A stretch of DNA of 64,000 nt from an uncultured Kiritimatiellota bacterium (lineage in GTDB: Bacteria > Verrucomicrobiota > Kiritimatiellia > RFP12 > DVOR01). Of the stretch, positions 43,615 through 55,752 are shown piece by piece; position 1 is the stretch's first letter, and each line of letters starts with the position of its first letter. The notes beneath the pieces were generated by a model, which was not told the DNA's origin, did not search any database, and was given only the letters and a program-made list of their open reading frames with translations. Location of the stretch: contig CALXSF010000006.1 in NCBI GenBank assembly GCA_944391055.1, positions 101,477 through 165,476 of the forward strand. Direction: 5' to 3'. The position numbers and the translations under genes were made by a program.

Positions 43615-43923
43615 ATGGTGCTGACGATGGCCGTCTGCGCGTGGGGGCGCGTCTGGTTCGCCCGCCGACTGGTGGGGATGAGCGCGCGCCATTGGTTCTT
43701 CCGCATCCTGCTGCCGCTGGCGGCGCTGGGCGCCGCGGGCGTGGGCGCGGGGCTTCTGCCGCGCCTGTGGCTGCACGAGGGGACGCTCCTGCGCGTGGCC
43801 CTCACCACCCTCTGCGCCGAGGCCGCGCTCCTGCCCCTGGCCTGGGCGCTCCTCCTCTCCCGCGAGGAGCGCGACTACCTGCTCGCCAAGCTCCCCCCGT
43901 TCCTGCGCCCCCGTCGCCCATAA
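43615..43923 (+). pseudogene. C-terminal remnant of a polysaccharide flippase-like protein
   Basis: From the ATG at 43615 the frame codes for 102 residues with three hydrophobic segments; it is open upstream only to a stop at 43531-43533. The pattern (WFARRLVGMSARHWFFRIL, then two helices, then LSREERDYLLAKL) is what ends O-antigen/polysaccharide flippases of the MOP superfamily, normally 400-500 residues long. The N-terminal three quarters are missing and the DNA before it does not code. AGGAGG at 43585-43590 is too far from the ATG to serve it well. I call it a 5'-truncated remnant; a free-standing small membrane protein is the alternative. Confidence 0.6.
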
Positions 43924-43935
43924 GGCGCCCCGCCC

Positions 43936-44967
43936 TCAGCGCAGCAGCCGGGGGGAGTCGGGCGCGAGGCCGAGCGCCGACAGGGTGGCCAGGTGCGGGA
44001 GCAGGTCGCCGGCGGCGCGCGTCACGTGCGCGTCCGTGCCGAGCGAGAGGGCGACGCCCTCCTCCAGGCAAATCCTGAAGAAGGCGAGGTCGAAGGGGTT
44101 CTTGTGGTGGTTGATCTCCGCCGCCACGCCTGTCTGCGCCAGGAGGCGCGCCACCGGGCGGTAGAGGTGCGCCGGCGTCGGCCGGCCCGACCACGGGAAA
44201 TAGCGGAACGGGTGCGCCAGGATCCGGATGGGCTGGGCCAGGAGGCGCTCCACGTCGCGCATCCACGCGCGCTCGGCCTCGGCCTGCGTCGCGCCCGGCG
44301 CGAGGCCCTCCACCTCATGCACCGCGCCGATCAGGTAATCCCAGCCCGCGCGATCCTCCGGCGCCAGGCAGAGCCGCCCGCCGAGGCAGAGATCCACCTC
44401 CAGCCCGAAGCGCACCCGCGGCCCCAGGAGCGCCCGCAGATCCGCCACCCACGCCCGATAGGCCGCCATCCGCCCGCGCCCCGGCCCCTCCCAGACGCGC
44501 CCGACCAGCGCGGCGTCCCCCTGCCAGCGGAACTTCAGCGCGTCCGGCCCGAAGTAGAGCGCGAAGGCGTGCTCCGAGAAGCCCTGCCGCTCCACCCCCA
44601 GCGTCAGCGCCAGGCGCGCCGCGTCCAGCAGGTCGATGCCCCGCCCGCAATAGGCGAACTGCGTGTGCGCGTGCCAGTCGTGCAGGCCCGCCGGCAGGCG
44701 CAGATCCAGCGCGTGCGCCCCGACGAACGCCTGGTAGGGCGCCTCCGCGTGGGGCGTCTCCCCGAAGGCGCACGGCAGGCCGTTCAGCGCCGCCTCCGCG
44801 ACGAAGCGGTTGCGCCGCCGCGCGTCCGGCAGGCGCTTGGCCGGCAGCGTCACGCCGCGCACCTCCAGCCCCTCCGCCCGCGCCCGCTTGAGCGCCTTGT
44901 CCAAAAACAACACCCCCAGCGGCGAATCCGCCAAGGCCCCCGGGAGAAAAAGCGTCTTGCTGTCCAT
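43936..44967 (-). CDS. PHP-domain phosphoesterase, histidinol-phosphatase-like
   Basis: A 343-residue protein with a PHP metal-dependent phosphoesterase domain. Ligands are visible in order: DWHAHTQF near residue 95, GFSEHAF near 132, GLEVDLCLG near 198, IGAVHEVEG near 224, ILAHPFRYF near 260, EINHHKNP near 292 and LGTDAHV near 315. This is the full set for the trinuclear HisK-type site. The first ~90 residues are an extension of unknown role, with a P-loop-free helical look. The substrate may be histidinol phosphate or another phosphoester; no his genes are near. It starts with leaderless spacing. Confidence 0.85.
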   Translation of the reverse strand: MDSKTLFLPGALADSPLGVLFLDKALKRARAEGLEVRGVTLPAKRLPDARRRNRFVAEAALNGLPCAFGETPHAEAPYQAFVGAHALDLRLPAGLHDWHAHTQFAYCGRGIDLLDAARLALTLGVERQGFSEHAFALYFGPDALKFRWQGDAALVGRVWEGPGRGRMAAYRAWVADLRALLGPRVRFGLEVDLCLGGRLCLAPEDRAGWDYLIGAVHEVEGLAPGATQAEAERAWMRDVERLLAQPIRILAHPFRYFPWSGRPTPAHLYRPVARLLAQTGVAAEINHHKNPFDLAFFRICLEEGVALSLGTDAHVTRAAGDLLPHLATLSALGLAPDSPRLLR

Positions 44968-44974
44968 GCCCCCC

Positions 44975-44980
44975 ATTATA
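44975..44980 (-). promoter_or_regulatory. -10 element, leaderless spacing, for the PHP gene
   Basis: A perfect minus-strand TATAAT ends seven bases before the ATG at 44967. The spacer GGGGGGC equals that before uup, far away and on the other strand. Confidence 0.6.
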
Positions 44981-45022
44981 ACGCAAAGCCCCGGCGCGGT
45001 CTTTCCCCGGCGCGCGCGAGTG

Positions 45023-45031
45023 TGGTATACT
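45023..45031 (+). promoter_or_regulatory. Extended -10 element for the rpiB-glyA fusion
   Basis: TGG-TATACT, 28 bases upstream of the ATG at 45060, which has AAAGGAG at 45048-45054. It is divergent from the PHP promoter. Confidence 0.6.
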
Positions 45032-45059
45032 GACGGCACAACCGTTGAAAGGAGTTTGC

Positions 45060-46745
45060 ATGAGCACGATTGCGATTGGGTGCGACCACGCGGGCGTGGC
45101 GCTGAAGGCCACGCTGGCGGCCGCCTTGCGGGAGCGCGGGCTGGAGGTGCTGGACGTCGGCTCGTTCGACGCGGCGGCGGCGGACGATTACACGGACTTC
45201 GCGGTGCCGGTGTGCGAGGCCGTGCTTGAGGGCCGCGCCGAGCGGGGCGTGCTGCTCTGCACCACCGGCATCGGCATGAGCATCGTGGCCAACCGCTTCG
45301 TGGGCATCCGCGCGGCGATCGTCACCGACGAGGCGGTGGCCAAACTCTCGCGCGAGCACAACGACGCCAACGTCGCCATCCTCTCGGCGCGCGCGCTGGA
45401 CCCCAAGGCCGCGTGGCGCGCGCTGGAGGTCTGGCTGGGGACGCCCTTCTCGGGGGCGGAGCGCCACGTGCGCCGCCTGGCCAAGTGCGACCGCGCGGGG
45501 CGCCTGGCGGAGGCCTCGCTCCTGGCCCGGGCCGACCCCGAGATCCACGCCGCCATCGTGGCCCAGACGGAGCAGGAGGACGCCACCATCAACCTCATCG
45601 CCTCCGAGAACTACGCCTCCGCCGCCGTGCGCGAGGCCCAGGGCTCCGTGCTCACCAACAAGTACGCCGAGGGCTACCCCGGGAAGCGCTGGTACAGCGG
45701 CTGCCAGCCGGTGGACGCCGCCGAGCGCCTGGCCATCGCCCGCGCGAAGGAGCTCTTCGGCGCCGAGGCGGCCAACGTCCAGCCGCACTGCGGCAGCGCC
45801 GCGAACATGGCCGTCTACAACGCCGTCCTGGAGCCGGGGGACGCCATCCTCTCCATGAGCCTCGACCAAGGCGGGCACCTGAGCCACGGCTCGCCGGTGA
45901 ACTTCTCGGGCAAGCTCTACCGCATCGTGCCCTATCCCCTGAACCGCGAGACGGAGCGGCTGGACTACGACGCGATCGAGGCGCTGGCGGAGGAGACGCG
46001 CCCCAAGCTGATCCTGGCCGGGGCCTCGGCCTACCCGCGCGTCATCGACTTCGCGCGCTTCCGGGCCATCGCCGACAAGGTGGGCGCCTATCTGATGGTG
46101 GACATGGCGCACATCGCCGGCCTCGTCGCCGGCGGCGCCCATCCCTCGCCCGTGCCCTACGCGGACTTCGTCACCTCCACCACCCACAAGACGCTCCGCG
46201 GCCCGCGCGGCGGCCTGGTGCTCTGCAAGGCGCAATACGAGGCGGCCATCAACAAAAGCGTCTTCCCAGGGCTCCAAGGCGGCCCGCTCGAGAACGTCGT
46301 CGCCGCCAAGGCCGTCTGCTTCGGCGAATGGTTGCGCGGCGACGCCCAGGCCTACGCCCGGCGCATCGTGGAGAACGCGCAGACCCTCGCGGCGACGCTT
46401 CAGGAGGCCGGCTTCCGCCTTGTCTCCGGCGGCACGGACAACCACCTCTTCCTGGTGGACGTGAAGGCCGCCGGGCTCACGGGCAAGGTCGCCGCCGCCG
46501 CCCTCGACGCCGCGGGCATCGTCTGCAACAAGAACGCGATCCCCTACGACACGGAGAGTCCCTTCGTCACCTCCGGCATCCGCATCGGCACCGCCGCCGT
46601 CACCACGCGCGGCATGGGCCAGGCCGAGATGCGCACGCTGGGCGGCTGGATCGCCGAGGTGCTCCGCGCCCCCGAGGACGCCGCCCTCCAGGCCCGGATC
46701 CGCGAATCGGCCAAGGCGCTCGCCGCGGCCTTCCCCGTGCCGTGA
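45060..46745 (+). CDS. Ribose-5-phosphate isomerase B fused to serine hydroxymethyltransferase
   Basis: One uninterrupted 561-residue frame carries two enzymes. Residues 1-~150 are RpiB: GCDHAG at 7-12 and the active-site Cys67 in [11 protein letters not shown]; it interconverts ribose 5-phosphate and ribulose 5-phosphate. Residues ~150-561 are SHMT (GlyA): ASENYAS, the [14 protein letters not shown] stretch, and the PLP-binding [13 protein letters not shown] with Lys377; it makes glycine and methylene-tetrahydrofolate from serine. Both parts keep their key residues. Gene neighbours rpiB and glyA are known in Bacillus; a fusion joins the pentose-phosphate and one-carbon pathways, both purine precursors. 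AAAGGAG precedes the ATG. Confidence 0.95.
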   Translation: MSTIAIGCDHAGVALKATLAAALRERGLEVLDVGSFDAAAADDYTDFAVPVCEAVLEGRAERGVLLCTTGIGMSIVANRFVGIRAAIVTDEAVAKLSREHNDANVAILSARALDPKAAWRALEVWLGTPFSGAERHVRRLAKCDRAGRLAEASLLARADPEIHAAIVAQTEQEDATINLIASENYASAAVREAQGSVLTNKYAEGYPGKRWYSGCQPVDAAERLAIARAKELFGAEAANVQPHCGSAANMAVYNAVLEPGDAILSMSLDQGGHLSHGSPVNFSGKLYRIVPYPLNRETERLDYDAIEALAEETRPKLILAGASAYPRVIDFARFRAIADKVGAYLMVDMAHIAGLVAGGAHPSPVPYADFVTSTTHKTLRGPRGGLVLCKAQYEAAINKSVFPGLQGGPLENVVAAKAVCFGEWLRGDAQAYARRIVENAQTLAATLQEAGFRLVSGGTDNHLFLVDVKAAGLTGKVAAAALDAAGIVCNKNAIPYDTESPFVTSGIRIGTAAVTTRGMGQAEMRTLGGWIAEVLRAPEDAALQARIRESAKALAAAFPVP

Positions 46746-47200
46746 CGCGCCGCCGCCCACGCCCGCCGAGGCGCCCCGGCCGCAAGGTCAGCCTCCTGGT
46801 CACGCTTGCCGCCGCCGCGGGCGTGGCCATCGGCTTCGCCTTCGGCAACCTGGGGCGCGAGGCCAAGCTGCCCGGCGAGGCCATCCGTACCGACGACGCC
46901 ACCGGCCATTGGACGCGCCACGCCGAGCCGACCGCCGACGTCAACGCCGAGATCCTCACCAACACCCGCATCCGCCTCGTCATGCAGGCGCTGCCCACCT
47001 ACGCCCTCCTCAACGCCGGCGAGCTCCCCGACACCCTCGGCGCGCTCGTCTCCGACGGCCTCCTCGGCAAGGACGCCGTCCGCGACGGGTGGGACCGCCC
47101 CCTCGTCTACACGCTCGACGCCACGAACGGCGTCTTCACCGTCCGCTCCCTCGGGCCCGACGGCCTCCCCTCCGACGACGACATCCCGCGGGAGGACTGA
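46742..47200 (+). CDS. Membrane-anchored protein with a GspG-like C-terminus
   Basis: A 152-residue protein starting at GTG 46742, which overlaps the stop of the fusion gene. A very basic start (14 of the first 15 residues are Arg, Pro, Gly or Lys) precedes one membrane helix at ~17-35. The exported part ends with [18 protein letters not shown] and [13 protein letters not shown], the same order as the DPWGNPYVY and SLGADG-x-GGEGED end of type II secretion major pseudopilins (GspG). It lacks the prepilin cleavage site, so it is not an ordinary pseudopilin. Function unknown. Confidence 0.7.
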   Translation: MTRRRPRPPRRPGRKVSLLVTLAAAAGVAIGFAFGNLGREAKLPGEAIRTDDATGHWTRHAEPTADVNAEILTNTRIRLVMQALPTYALLNAGELPDTLGALVSDGLLGKDAVRDGWDRPLVYTLDATNGVFTVRSLGPDGLPSDDDIPRED

Positions 47201-47230
47201 GCGCCGCGCCGGGGGCCCCAGGCCAACGCC

Positions 47231-48472
47231 ATGAAGAAACTCCTCGTCCTCTCCGTTGCCGCCCTCGGCGCGGACCTCCTCCGCCGTCACGGCGTGGCGG
47301 CCCTCGCCGGGCTCCCCGTCCGCGCGATGGCGCCCGTCGCCCCCGCCGTCACCTGCGTGGCCCAGGCCACCCTCCGCACCGCGCTCCCCCCCGCCGGCCA
47401 TGGCGTCCCCGCCAACGGCCTCTACCTGCGCGACACCTTCCAGAGCCAGTTCTGGTGCCAATCCGCCCGGCTCGTCAAAGGCCCCCGCGTCTGGGAGGGG
47501 TTCCGCGCGCGCGGCGGGCGCGTGGGGCTTTACTTCTTCCAGCAATCCCTCGGCGAGGCGGCGGACGAGATCGTCTCCCCCGCCCCCATCCACACCCACG
47601 GCGGCGGCATGATCATGGCCACCTACCAGCAGCCCGACCGCGTCCTGGGCGTGGCGAACCCCGTGGCGCTCTGGCGGTATTGGGGGCCGCTCGCCCATCC
47701 CAAGGTCGGCCGCGGCATCGCCCGCGCCCTCGCCGCGCGCATCCGCCGGGGCGACGCGCCCGAGCTGCTGCTCGTCTACCTCCCGACCCTCGACTACGAG
47801 CTCCAGCGCCACGGCAACGGCCACCCCAAGGTCGCCGCCAGCCTCCGCGAGCTCCTGGCCCAGATCGACTGCCTGGCCGCCGCCGCCCGCGCGCAGGGCT
47901 ATGCCCTTGCCATCGCCGGCGACTATGCCATCACGGACGTCACCGGCACCGTCGCCTTCCCCAACCGCGCGCTCCGCGCCGCCGGCCTCTTCGCCACGCG
48001 CCCCGTCCGCGCCATGCGCTACCCCGATTTTTACCGCTCCCGCGCGCTTGCCCTCCCCGACCATCAGGTGGCCCCCGTCTGGTGCGCGGACCCCGAGGCG
48101 CGCGAACGCGCCCGCGCCGTCCTCGCCGCCCTCCCCGAGGTCGAGGCCGTCCGCCCCGGCGTCGGCGGCGCCGACTGGGAGCTCGTCGCCAAGCCCGGCT
48201 GCTGGTTCGCCTGGCCGTGGTGGGAGGATCCGCGCGAGGCGCCCGACTTCGCCGCCCACGTGGACATCCACAACAAGCCGGGCTTCGACCCCTGCGAGCT
48301 TTTCTTCGGGCGGGGCCCCTTCCGCTGCTCCGCCGACGTCTCCCGCGTCCGCGGCACCCATGGCCGCGCCGACGCGCCCGTGGCCGTCGCCGCCGACCCA
48401 TCGCTGGGGCTGGGGGCCGACGACGCGCTCGGCTTCGCGCGCGCCCTCGCCCGCTGGCTCGGCGCGGCGTGA
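47231..48472 (+). CDS. Alkaline phosphatase superfamily protein (phosphodiesterase/nucleotide pyrophosphatase-like)
   Basis: A 413-residue protein resembling the type I phosphodiesterase/nucleotide pyrophosphatase branch of the alkaline phosphatase superfamily. Supporting strings are MKKLLVLSVAALGADLL at the start, ATLRTALPPAGHGVPANG near 45 (where the family has the T-x-P-x-x-T nucleophile and HG turn), YLPTLDYELQRHG near 190, IAGDYAITDV near 235 and a HVDIHNKPGF and THGRADAP end with metal-ligand-like His and Asp. There is no signal peptide, so it may be cytosolic. Substrate unknown. It starts 30 bases after the GspG-like gene. Confidence 0.75.
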   Translation: MKKLLVLSVAALGADLLRRHGVAALAGLPVRAMAPVAPAVTCVAQATLRTALPPAGHGVPANGLYLRDTFQSQFWCQSARLVKGPRVWEGFRARGGRVGLYFFQQSLGEAADEIVSPAPIHTHGGGMIMATYQQPDRVLGVANPVALWRYWGPLAHPKVGRGIARALAARIRRGDAPELLLVYLPTLDYELQRHGNGHPKVAASLRELLAQIDCLAAAARAQGYALAIAGDYAITDVTGTVAFPNRALRAAGLFATRPVRAMRYPDFYRSRALALPDHQVAPVWCADPEARERARAVLAALPEVEAVRPGVGGADWELVAKPGCWFAWPWWEDPREAPDFAAHVDIHNKPGFDPCELFFGRGPFRCSADVSRVRGTHGRADAPVAVAADPSLGLGADDALGFARALARWLGAA

Positions 48473-48478
48473 GCGGGG

Positions 48479-50651
<2,173 letters not shown>

Positions 50652-50659
<8 letters not shown>

Positions 50660-51779
50660 CGACGAGCTCCAGGAGGCGGCCGAAGGCGTCGTCCGGGAGC
50701 GCCGCGGAGAGGGAGAGGCGCAGGCGGGCCGTCCCCTCCGGCACGGTGGGCGGGCGGATGGGTAGCGCGTGGAAGCCCGCCGCGCGGAAACGCGCCGCCT
50801 CCGCGGCGGCCTCCGCGTTGGAGCCGACCATGAAGGGGACGATCTGCGACTCGCTCCCGCACGGGCGGCCCGAGGCGCGGATGGCCTCGGCTAGGCGGCG
50901 GCCCATCGCGCGGACACGCCGGCGGCGCTCAGCCATCTTGGGGAAGGCGTGGAGCACGAAGCGCGTCCACGCCAGGTTGATGGGGGGCAGGGCCGTGGTG
51001 AAGATGAAGGGGCGGGCGCGGTTGACCAGCAGGTCGCGCACCGCGCGGCGGCAGACGACGTAGGCGCCGAGCGAGCCCCACGCCTTGCCGCAGGTGCCCA
51101 CGAGCAGGTCGATGGCGCCGTGGAGCCCGGCCTCGTGGGCGCAGCCCAGACCCGTCTCGCCGAAGACGCCGACGCCGTGGGCCTCGTCGAGGCAGAGCAC
51201 CACGTTGGGGAAGTCGCGCTTCAGGGCGACGAGGGCGGGGAGGTCCGCGCGGTCGCCGTCCATCGAGAAGACGCTCTCGGTCATGACGATCACCTCGCCG
51301 TGCCCCCCCGCGTGGCGCTCGAGCAGGCGGCGGGCGTGGGCCAGGTCGTTGTGGCGGTAGCGGAAGAAGCGCCGGCCCGAGGCGCGGATGCCGTCGACCA
51401 TGCTGGCGTGGCAGAGCCGGTCGGCCAGGATGAGGGTGTCGGGGCCGGCGAGCGCGGGGACGATGGCGGTGTTGGCGTGGTAGCCGGAGCCGAAGAAGAG
51501 CGCGGCCTCCGCGCCGTAGGCGGCCGCCAGGTCGGCCTCGAGCGCCTCGGCCTCGGGGGAGTTGCCGCCGAGCAGGCGCGAGCCGGCCGCGCCGAGCCGC
51601 CGTTCGCCGGGCGTGAGCTGCGCGAAGAAGGCCTCCCGCAGCGCGTCGTCCGCCAAGAGGCCGAGGTAGTCGTTGCCGGAGAGGTCGGCGAGCCCCTCGG
51701 GCGCCCGGGGCAGGGCACGCAGGCAATCGCGCGCGCGCAGCGCCCCCAATTCCGCTTCGATGCGTGTCGCAAAATCCAT
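50652..51779 (-). CDS. bioF: 8-amino-7-oxononanoate synthase
   Basis: A 375-residue PLP enzyme that joins pimeloyl-ACP/CoA with alanine in biotin synthesis. It has the fold-type I landmarks: SGNDYLGL near 34, GSRLLGGNS near 66, FGSGYHANTA near 96, CLDEAHGVGVFG near 196 and the lysine in VGTCGKAWGSLGAY near 230 (usual GTLSKA-x-G). Alternatives are other alpha-oxoamine synthases such as KBL or HemA; the short length and RLLGGNS favour BioF. No other biotin genes are in the window. It starts with leaderless spacing and overlaps recD2. Confidence 0.87.
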
Positions 51780-51785
51780 GCGCGT

Positions 51786-51794
51786 AGTTTAGCA
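51786..51794 (-). promoter_or_regulatory. Extended -10 element, leaderless spacing, for bioF-recD2
   Basis: Minus-strand TGC-TAAACT ends six bases before the ATG at 51779, without a Shine-Dalgarno site. Divergent from the epmA promoter. Confidence 0.5.
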
Positions 51795-51837
51795 CACTTG
51801 CCGCGCCCCGCGGGCGGGTTGCGCCGGGGCGGGGGCG

Positions 51838-51846
51838 TGGTATAAT
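51838..51846 (+). promoter_or_regulatory. Extended -10 element, near-leaderless spacing, for epmA-uvrA
   Basis: TGG-TATAAT ends ten bases before the ATG at 51857. No Shine-Dalgarno site is present. Confidence 0.6.
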
Positions 51847-51856
51847 ACGCGGCCCT

Positions 51857-52723
51857 ATGAGCGAGAGCGGTTGCATCGGATGGGACTTCTTGGTCGGGCG
51901 GGCGCGGGTGCTGCGCGCGATCCGGGCCTTCTTCGACGGGCGGGGGTTCACGGAGGTGGAGACGCCGGTGCGGATCCCGGCGCCGGCGAACGAGGCGTTC
52001 CTGGAGCCGCCGCCGAGCGGGGATCGCTGGCTGCGGACGTCGCCGGAGCTGCACATGAAGCGGCTGCTGGCGCACGGGGCCGGGCCGATCTATCAGATGG
52101 GGCCGTGCTTCCGGGCGGGGGAGCGGGGGCGGCGGCACAACCCGGAGTTCACCCTGCTGGAGTGGTACCGCCCGAACGCGGGCGTCGAGGCCCTCCACCG
52201 GGACGTGGCGGAGCTGGTCGGCGCGGTGCTGGGGCGGCCCTTGGCGCCGACCGTCCTGCGGGTGCCCGACCTTTACCGCGCGGTGGCGGGCTGGGACCCG
52301 CTGGAGGCATGGGACGAGGATCGCTTCGACACGGACATGGCGCTGCGCATCGAGCCGTCGCTCCCGCGCGAGGGCCTGGTCTATCTGACGGACTACCCCG
52401 CGCCGGCGGCGGCGCTGGCGCGCCTGCGCCCGGACGACCCGCGCGTGGCCGAGCGCTTCGAGGCCTATCTGGACGGCATGGAGATCGCCAACGGCTACGG
52501 CGAGCTGACCGACGCGGCCGAGCAGCGGCGGCGCTTCGAGGCGACGGTGGCGATGCGCCGGGCGCGGGGGCTGCCCACCTATCCGCTGGACGAGGCCTTC
52601 CTGGCCGACCTGCCGGGCCTGCCGCCGACGGCGGGGATCGCCCTGGGGGTGGACCGGCTGGCGATGGTGGCCTTGGGCGCGGAGGAGATCGCGCAGGTGC
52701 GCCCCTTCTGCGAGGCGCGGTGA
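51857..52723 (+). CDS. epmA: Elongation factor P--lysine ligase EpmA-like (GenX/PoxA)
   Basis: A 288-residue class II lysyl-tRNA synthetase paralogue without the anticodon-binding domain. In enterobacteria EpmA attaches beta-lysine to elongation factor P so that ribosomes pass polyproline stretches. Motif 1 (FTEVETPVRIPAPANEAF), motif 2 (GPCFRAGERGRRHNPEFTLLEWY) and motif 3 (GIALGVDRLAMV) are complete. Neither epmB nor efp is in the window. Proline-rich segments are common in the proteins encoded here, which fits a need for modified EF-P. It is followed 16 bases later by uvrA. Confidence 0.92.
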   Translation: MSESGCIGWDFLVGRARVLRAIRAFFDGRGFTEVETPVRIPAPANEAFLEPPPSGDRWLRTSPELHMKRLLAHGAGPIYQMGPCFRAGERGRRHNPEFTLLEWYRPNAGVEALHRDVAELVGAVLGRPLAPTVLRVPDLYRAVAGWDPLEAWDEDRFDTDMALRIEPSLPREGLVYLTDYPAPAAALARLRPDDPRVAERFEAYLDGMEIANGYGELTDAAEQRRRFEATVAMRRARGLPTYPLDEAFLADLPGLPPTAGIALGVDRLAMVALGAEEIAQVRPFCEAR

Positions 52724-52739
52724 GCGGAAAGGGGCGGGC

Positions 52740-55670
52740 ATGGCCGACGAGATCGTCATCACGGGCGCAAGGCAGAACAACCTGAAGAACATCGACGTGC
52801 GCATCCCGCGCGACGCGCTCACCGTCATCACCGGCCTCTCCGGCTCGGGCAAGAGCTCGCTGGCCTTCGACACGCTCTACGCGGAGGGCCAGCGGCGCTA
52901 TGTGGAGAGCCTCTCGGCCTACGCGCGGCAGTTCCTCGACCAGCTGCAGAAGCCCGACGTGGAGCGCATCGAGGGGCTTTCGCCGGCCATCTCCATCGAG
53001 CAGCGCGCCAGCGGGAGCAACCCGCGCTCGATCGTCGCCACCGTCACCGAGACGCACGACTACCTCCGCCTGCTCTGGGGCAACGTGGCGCACGCGCACT
53101 GCCCCGGCTGCGGCAGGGAGGTCCACCCCCAAAGCGCCGAGCAGATCGTCGACCGCCTCCTGACGCTGCCCGAGGGCACGCGCCTCATCCTCCTTGCGCC
53201 GGTCGTCCGCGGGCGCAAGGGCCGGCACGAGGAGGTGCGCGAGCGCCTGCTGCGCCAAGGCTACTCCCGCGCCCGCGTCGACGGCGCGATGGTCGAGGTG
53301 GAGGACGGCTGGCCGGAGCTGGACAAGAAATGCCCGCACCGCATCGACGCGGTCATCGACCGCCTGGTGATGAAGCCGGGCCTGCGCGGCCGCCTCACCG
53401 ACAGCGTGGAGCAGGCCCTGCGCGCGGCCGACGGCCTCGTCGAGGCGCAGGTCGTCGGCGGCGAGGCCACGCTTTACTCCGAGAAGAACGCCTGCGCCGC
53501 GTGCGGCCTCTCCTTCGACGCGCTCAGGCCCCGCAGCTTCTCCTTCAACTCCCCCTACGGCGCCTGCCCCACCTGCTCGGGGCTCGGCGCGCTGATGGTC
53601 TTCGATGAGGCGCTCGTGGTGCCCGACAAGTCCAAGCCCCTGCGCGAGGCCATCGTGGGCTGGCGGCGGGGCGGCCACCATCTGCTCATGTACTACAACT
53701 GGCTCCTCTCGGCCTTCGCCGAGGTCTGCGGCGTGAGCCTCGACACCCCCTTCCGCGACCTCCCCAAGGGCTTCCGCGACGCGCTCATGAACGGCACCGG
53801 CGACCGCCCCGTCCGCCTCCCCTACGTCATCAAAGGCGTCCTCAACCACACCGAGAAGCCCTTCGAGGGCGTGCTCCCCAACCTCCGCCGCCGCTACGCC
53901 GAATGCGACAATGACGAGACGCGCGAGACGCTCTCCCAGTTCCTCTCCCCGCAGGTTTGCCCCGACTGCGCCGGCGCGCGCCTTCGCCCCGAGAGCCGCG
54001 TCGCCACCGTCGGCGGGCGCACCCTCCCCGAGGTCATGCGCCTGCCGGCGCGCGACGCGCTGGCCTTCTTCGACGCGCTGGCGGGCGAGGCCCCCGACGC
54101 CGCGCTTGTCCCCGAGCCCCTTTCCCCGCACGAGCGCGCCGTCGCCGCCGACATCCTCAAGGAGATCCGCCGCCGCATCGCCTTCCTCGTCGACGTGGGG
54201 CTGGATTACCTCTCGCTTGACCGCGAGAGCTCCACTCTCTCCGGCGGCGAGATGCAACGCATCCGCCTGGCCTCGCAGATCGGCAGCGGGCTCGTCGGCG
54301 TGCTCTACGTCCTCGACGAGCCGACCATCGGCCTGCACCCGCGCGACAACGACCGCCTCATCGCCATGCTCCACCGCCTCCAGCGCCGCGGCAACACCGT
54401 CGTCGTCGTCGAGCACGACGAGGCGATGATCCGCCGCGCCGACTACATCGTGGACATCGGCCCCGGCGCCGGCTCGCAGGGCGGCCAGGTCGTCTACCAA
54501 GGCCCCGCCGCGGGGCTGCTGGACTGCCGCGGCTCGCTCACCGCCGATTACCTCACCGGGCGAAAGTCCGTGCCCGTCCCCGCGCGCCGCGCCCCCGGCA
54601 AGGCCTGGCTGACCCTCGAGGGCTGCGCGCAGAACAACCTGCGCGACCTCACCGTGCGCTTCCCCCTGGGCTGCTTCGTCTGCGTCACCGGCGTCTCCGG
54701 CTCCGGCAAGTCCACGCTGGTCGACGACATCCTCAAGCGCGCCCTCGCCCACCACTTCCACGGCGCGCGCGAGCGCCCCGGCGCCCACCGCCGCATCCTC
54801 GGCCTGCGCCATCTCGACAAGATGATCGAGATCGACCAATCCCCCATCGGCCGCACGCCCCGCTCCAACCCCGTCACCTACACCGGCTGCTTCACCGCCA
54901 TCCGCGAGCTCTTCGCCCAGACCCCCGCCGCCAAGATGCGCGGCTACAAGCCCGGGCGCTTCTCCTTCAACGTCAAGGGCGGCCGCTGCGAGGTCTGCCA
55001 GGGCGACGGCATGAAGCGGCTGGAGATGCACTTCCTCCCCGACGTCTACGTCCCCTGCGAGCAATGCGGCGGCGCCCGCTACAACCGCGAGACGCTCGAG
55101 GTGCGCTACAAGGGCAAGACCATCGCCGACGTTCTGGACATGACCGTCTCCGAGGCGCTCGACTTCTTCGCGCCCATCCCCGCCATCGCCAACAAGCTCG
55201 CCACCATCGCCGAGGTCGGCCTGGGCTACGTCCGCCTCGGCCAATCCGCCACCACCCTCTCCGGCGGCGAGGCCCAGCGCATCAAGCTCGCCGCCGAGCT
55301 CTCCAAGCGCGCCACCGGCAAGACCCTCTACATTCTCGACGAGCCCACCACCGGGCTCCACTTCGCCGACGTCCACAAACTCCTCGCCCTCCTCCTCCGC
55401 CTCCGCGACCAGGGCAACACCGTCGTCGTCATCGAGCACAACCTCGACGTCATCAAATCCGCTGACTGGATCCTCGACCTCGGCCCCGAGGGCGGCGACC
55501 GCGGCGGCGCCCTCGTCGCCGAGGGCACCCCCGAGCAGGTCGCCCAAAACCCCGCCTCCCACACCGGCCGCTTCCTCGCCCCCCTCCTCCGAATCGGCGC
55601 CCCCGCCCAAGGGGAACGCGCCGCCCCCCGCCCCCGGGCACGCCGCAAGTCCCCCCCGGAGACGCCGTAA
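52740..55670 (+). CDS. uvrA: Excinuclease ABC subunit A
   Basis: A 976-residue damage-sensing ATPase of nucleotide excision repair. Cassette I has Walker [21 protein letters not shown] and its signature [16 protein letters not shown]; cassette II has [15 protein letters not shown] and [16 protein letters not shown]. Three zinc modules are complete: CPGCGREV near 121, CAACG with CPTCSG near 255-280, and CEVCQGDG with [10 protein letters not shown] near 755-780. Length is slightly above the usual 940-950, with a basic Pro/Arg-rich tail. Its start is 16 bases after epmA. Confidence 0.97.
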   Translation: MADEIVITGARQNNLKNIDVRIPRDALTVITGLSGSGKSSLAFDTLYAEGQRRYVESLSAYARQFLDQLQKPDVERIEGLSPAISIEQRASGSNPRSIVATVTETHDYLRLLWGNVAHAHCPGCGREVHPQSAEQIVDRLLTLPEGTRLILLAPVVRGRKGRHEEVRERLLRQGYSRARVDGAMVEVEDGWPELDKKCPHRIDAVIDRLVMKPGLRGRLTDSVEQALRAADGLVEAQVVGGEATLYSEKNACAACGLSFDALRPRSFSFNSPYGACPTCSGLGALMVFDEALVVPDKSKPLREAIVGWRRGGHHLLMYYNWLLSAFAEVCGVSLDTPFRDLPKGFRDALMNGTGDRPVRLPYVIKGVLNHTEKPFEGVLPNLRRRYAECDNDETRETLSQFLSPQVCPDCAGARLRPESRVATVGGRTLPEVMRLPARDALAFFDALAGEAPDAALVPEPLSPHERAVAADILKEIRRRIAFLVDVGLDYLSLDRESSTLSGGEMQRIRLASQIGSGLVGVLYVLDEPTIGLHPRDNDRLIAMLHRLQRRGNTVVVVEHDEAMIRRADYIVDIGPGAGSQGGQVVYQGPAAGLLDCRGSLTADYLTGRKSVPVPARRAPGKAWLTLEGCAQNNLRDLTVRFPLGCFVCVTGVSGSGKSTLVDDILKRALAHHFHGARERPGAHRRILGLRHLDKMIEIDQSPIGRTPRSNPVTYTGCFTAIRELFAQTPAAKMRGYKPGRFSFNVKGGRCEVCQGDGMKRLEMHFLPDVYVPCEQCGGARYNRETLEVRYKGKTIADVLDMTVSEALDFFAPIPAIANKLATIAEVGLGYVRLGQSATTLSGGEAQRIKLAAELSKRATGKTLYILDEPTTGLHFADVHKLLALLLRLRDQGNTVVVIEHNLDVIKSADWILDLGPEGGDRGGALVAEGTPEQVAQNPASHTGRFLAPLLRIGAPAQGERAAPRPRARRKSPPETP

Positions 55671-55723
55671 GCCTCCCCGCCCCCGCCCGGCCCCCTCCGC
55701 CGCGGACGGCGCGGCGCGGAGTG

Positions 55724-55732
55724 TGCTATACT
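55724..55732 (+). promoter_or_regulatory. Extended -10 element for the Fe-ADH operon
   Basis: TGC-TATACT, 20 bases upstream of the ATG at 55753, which has GAGGTG as a Shine-Dalgarno site. Confidence 0.55.
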
Positions 55733-55752
55733 GTGGCGCACTGCGAGGTGCT

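Noticed and set aside
52149..55610. A 1153-residue minus-strand frame opposite uvrA
   Set aside because: Repetitive Gly/Ala/Val/Asp text typical of the antisense frame of a GC-rich gene; uvrA is unmistakable.
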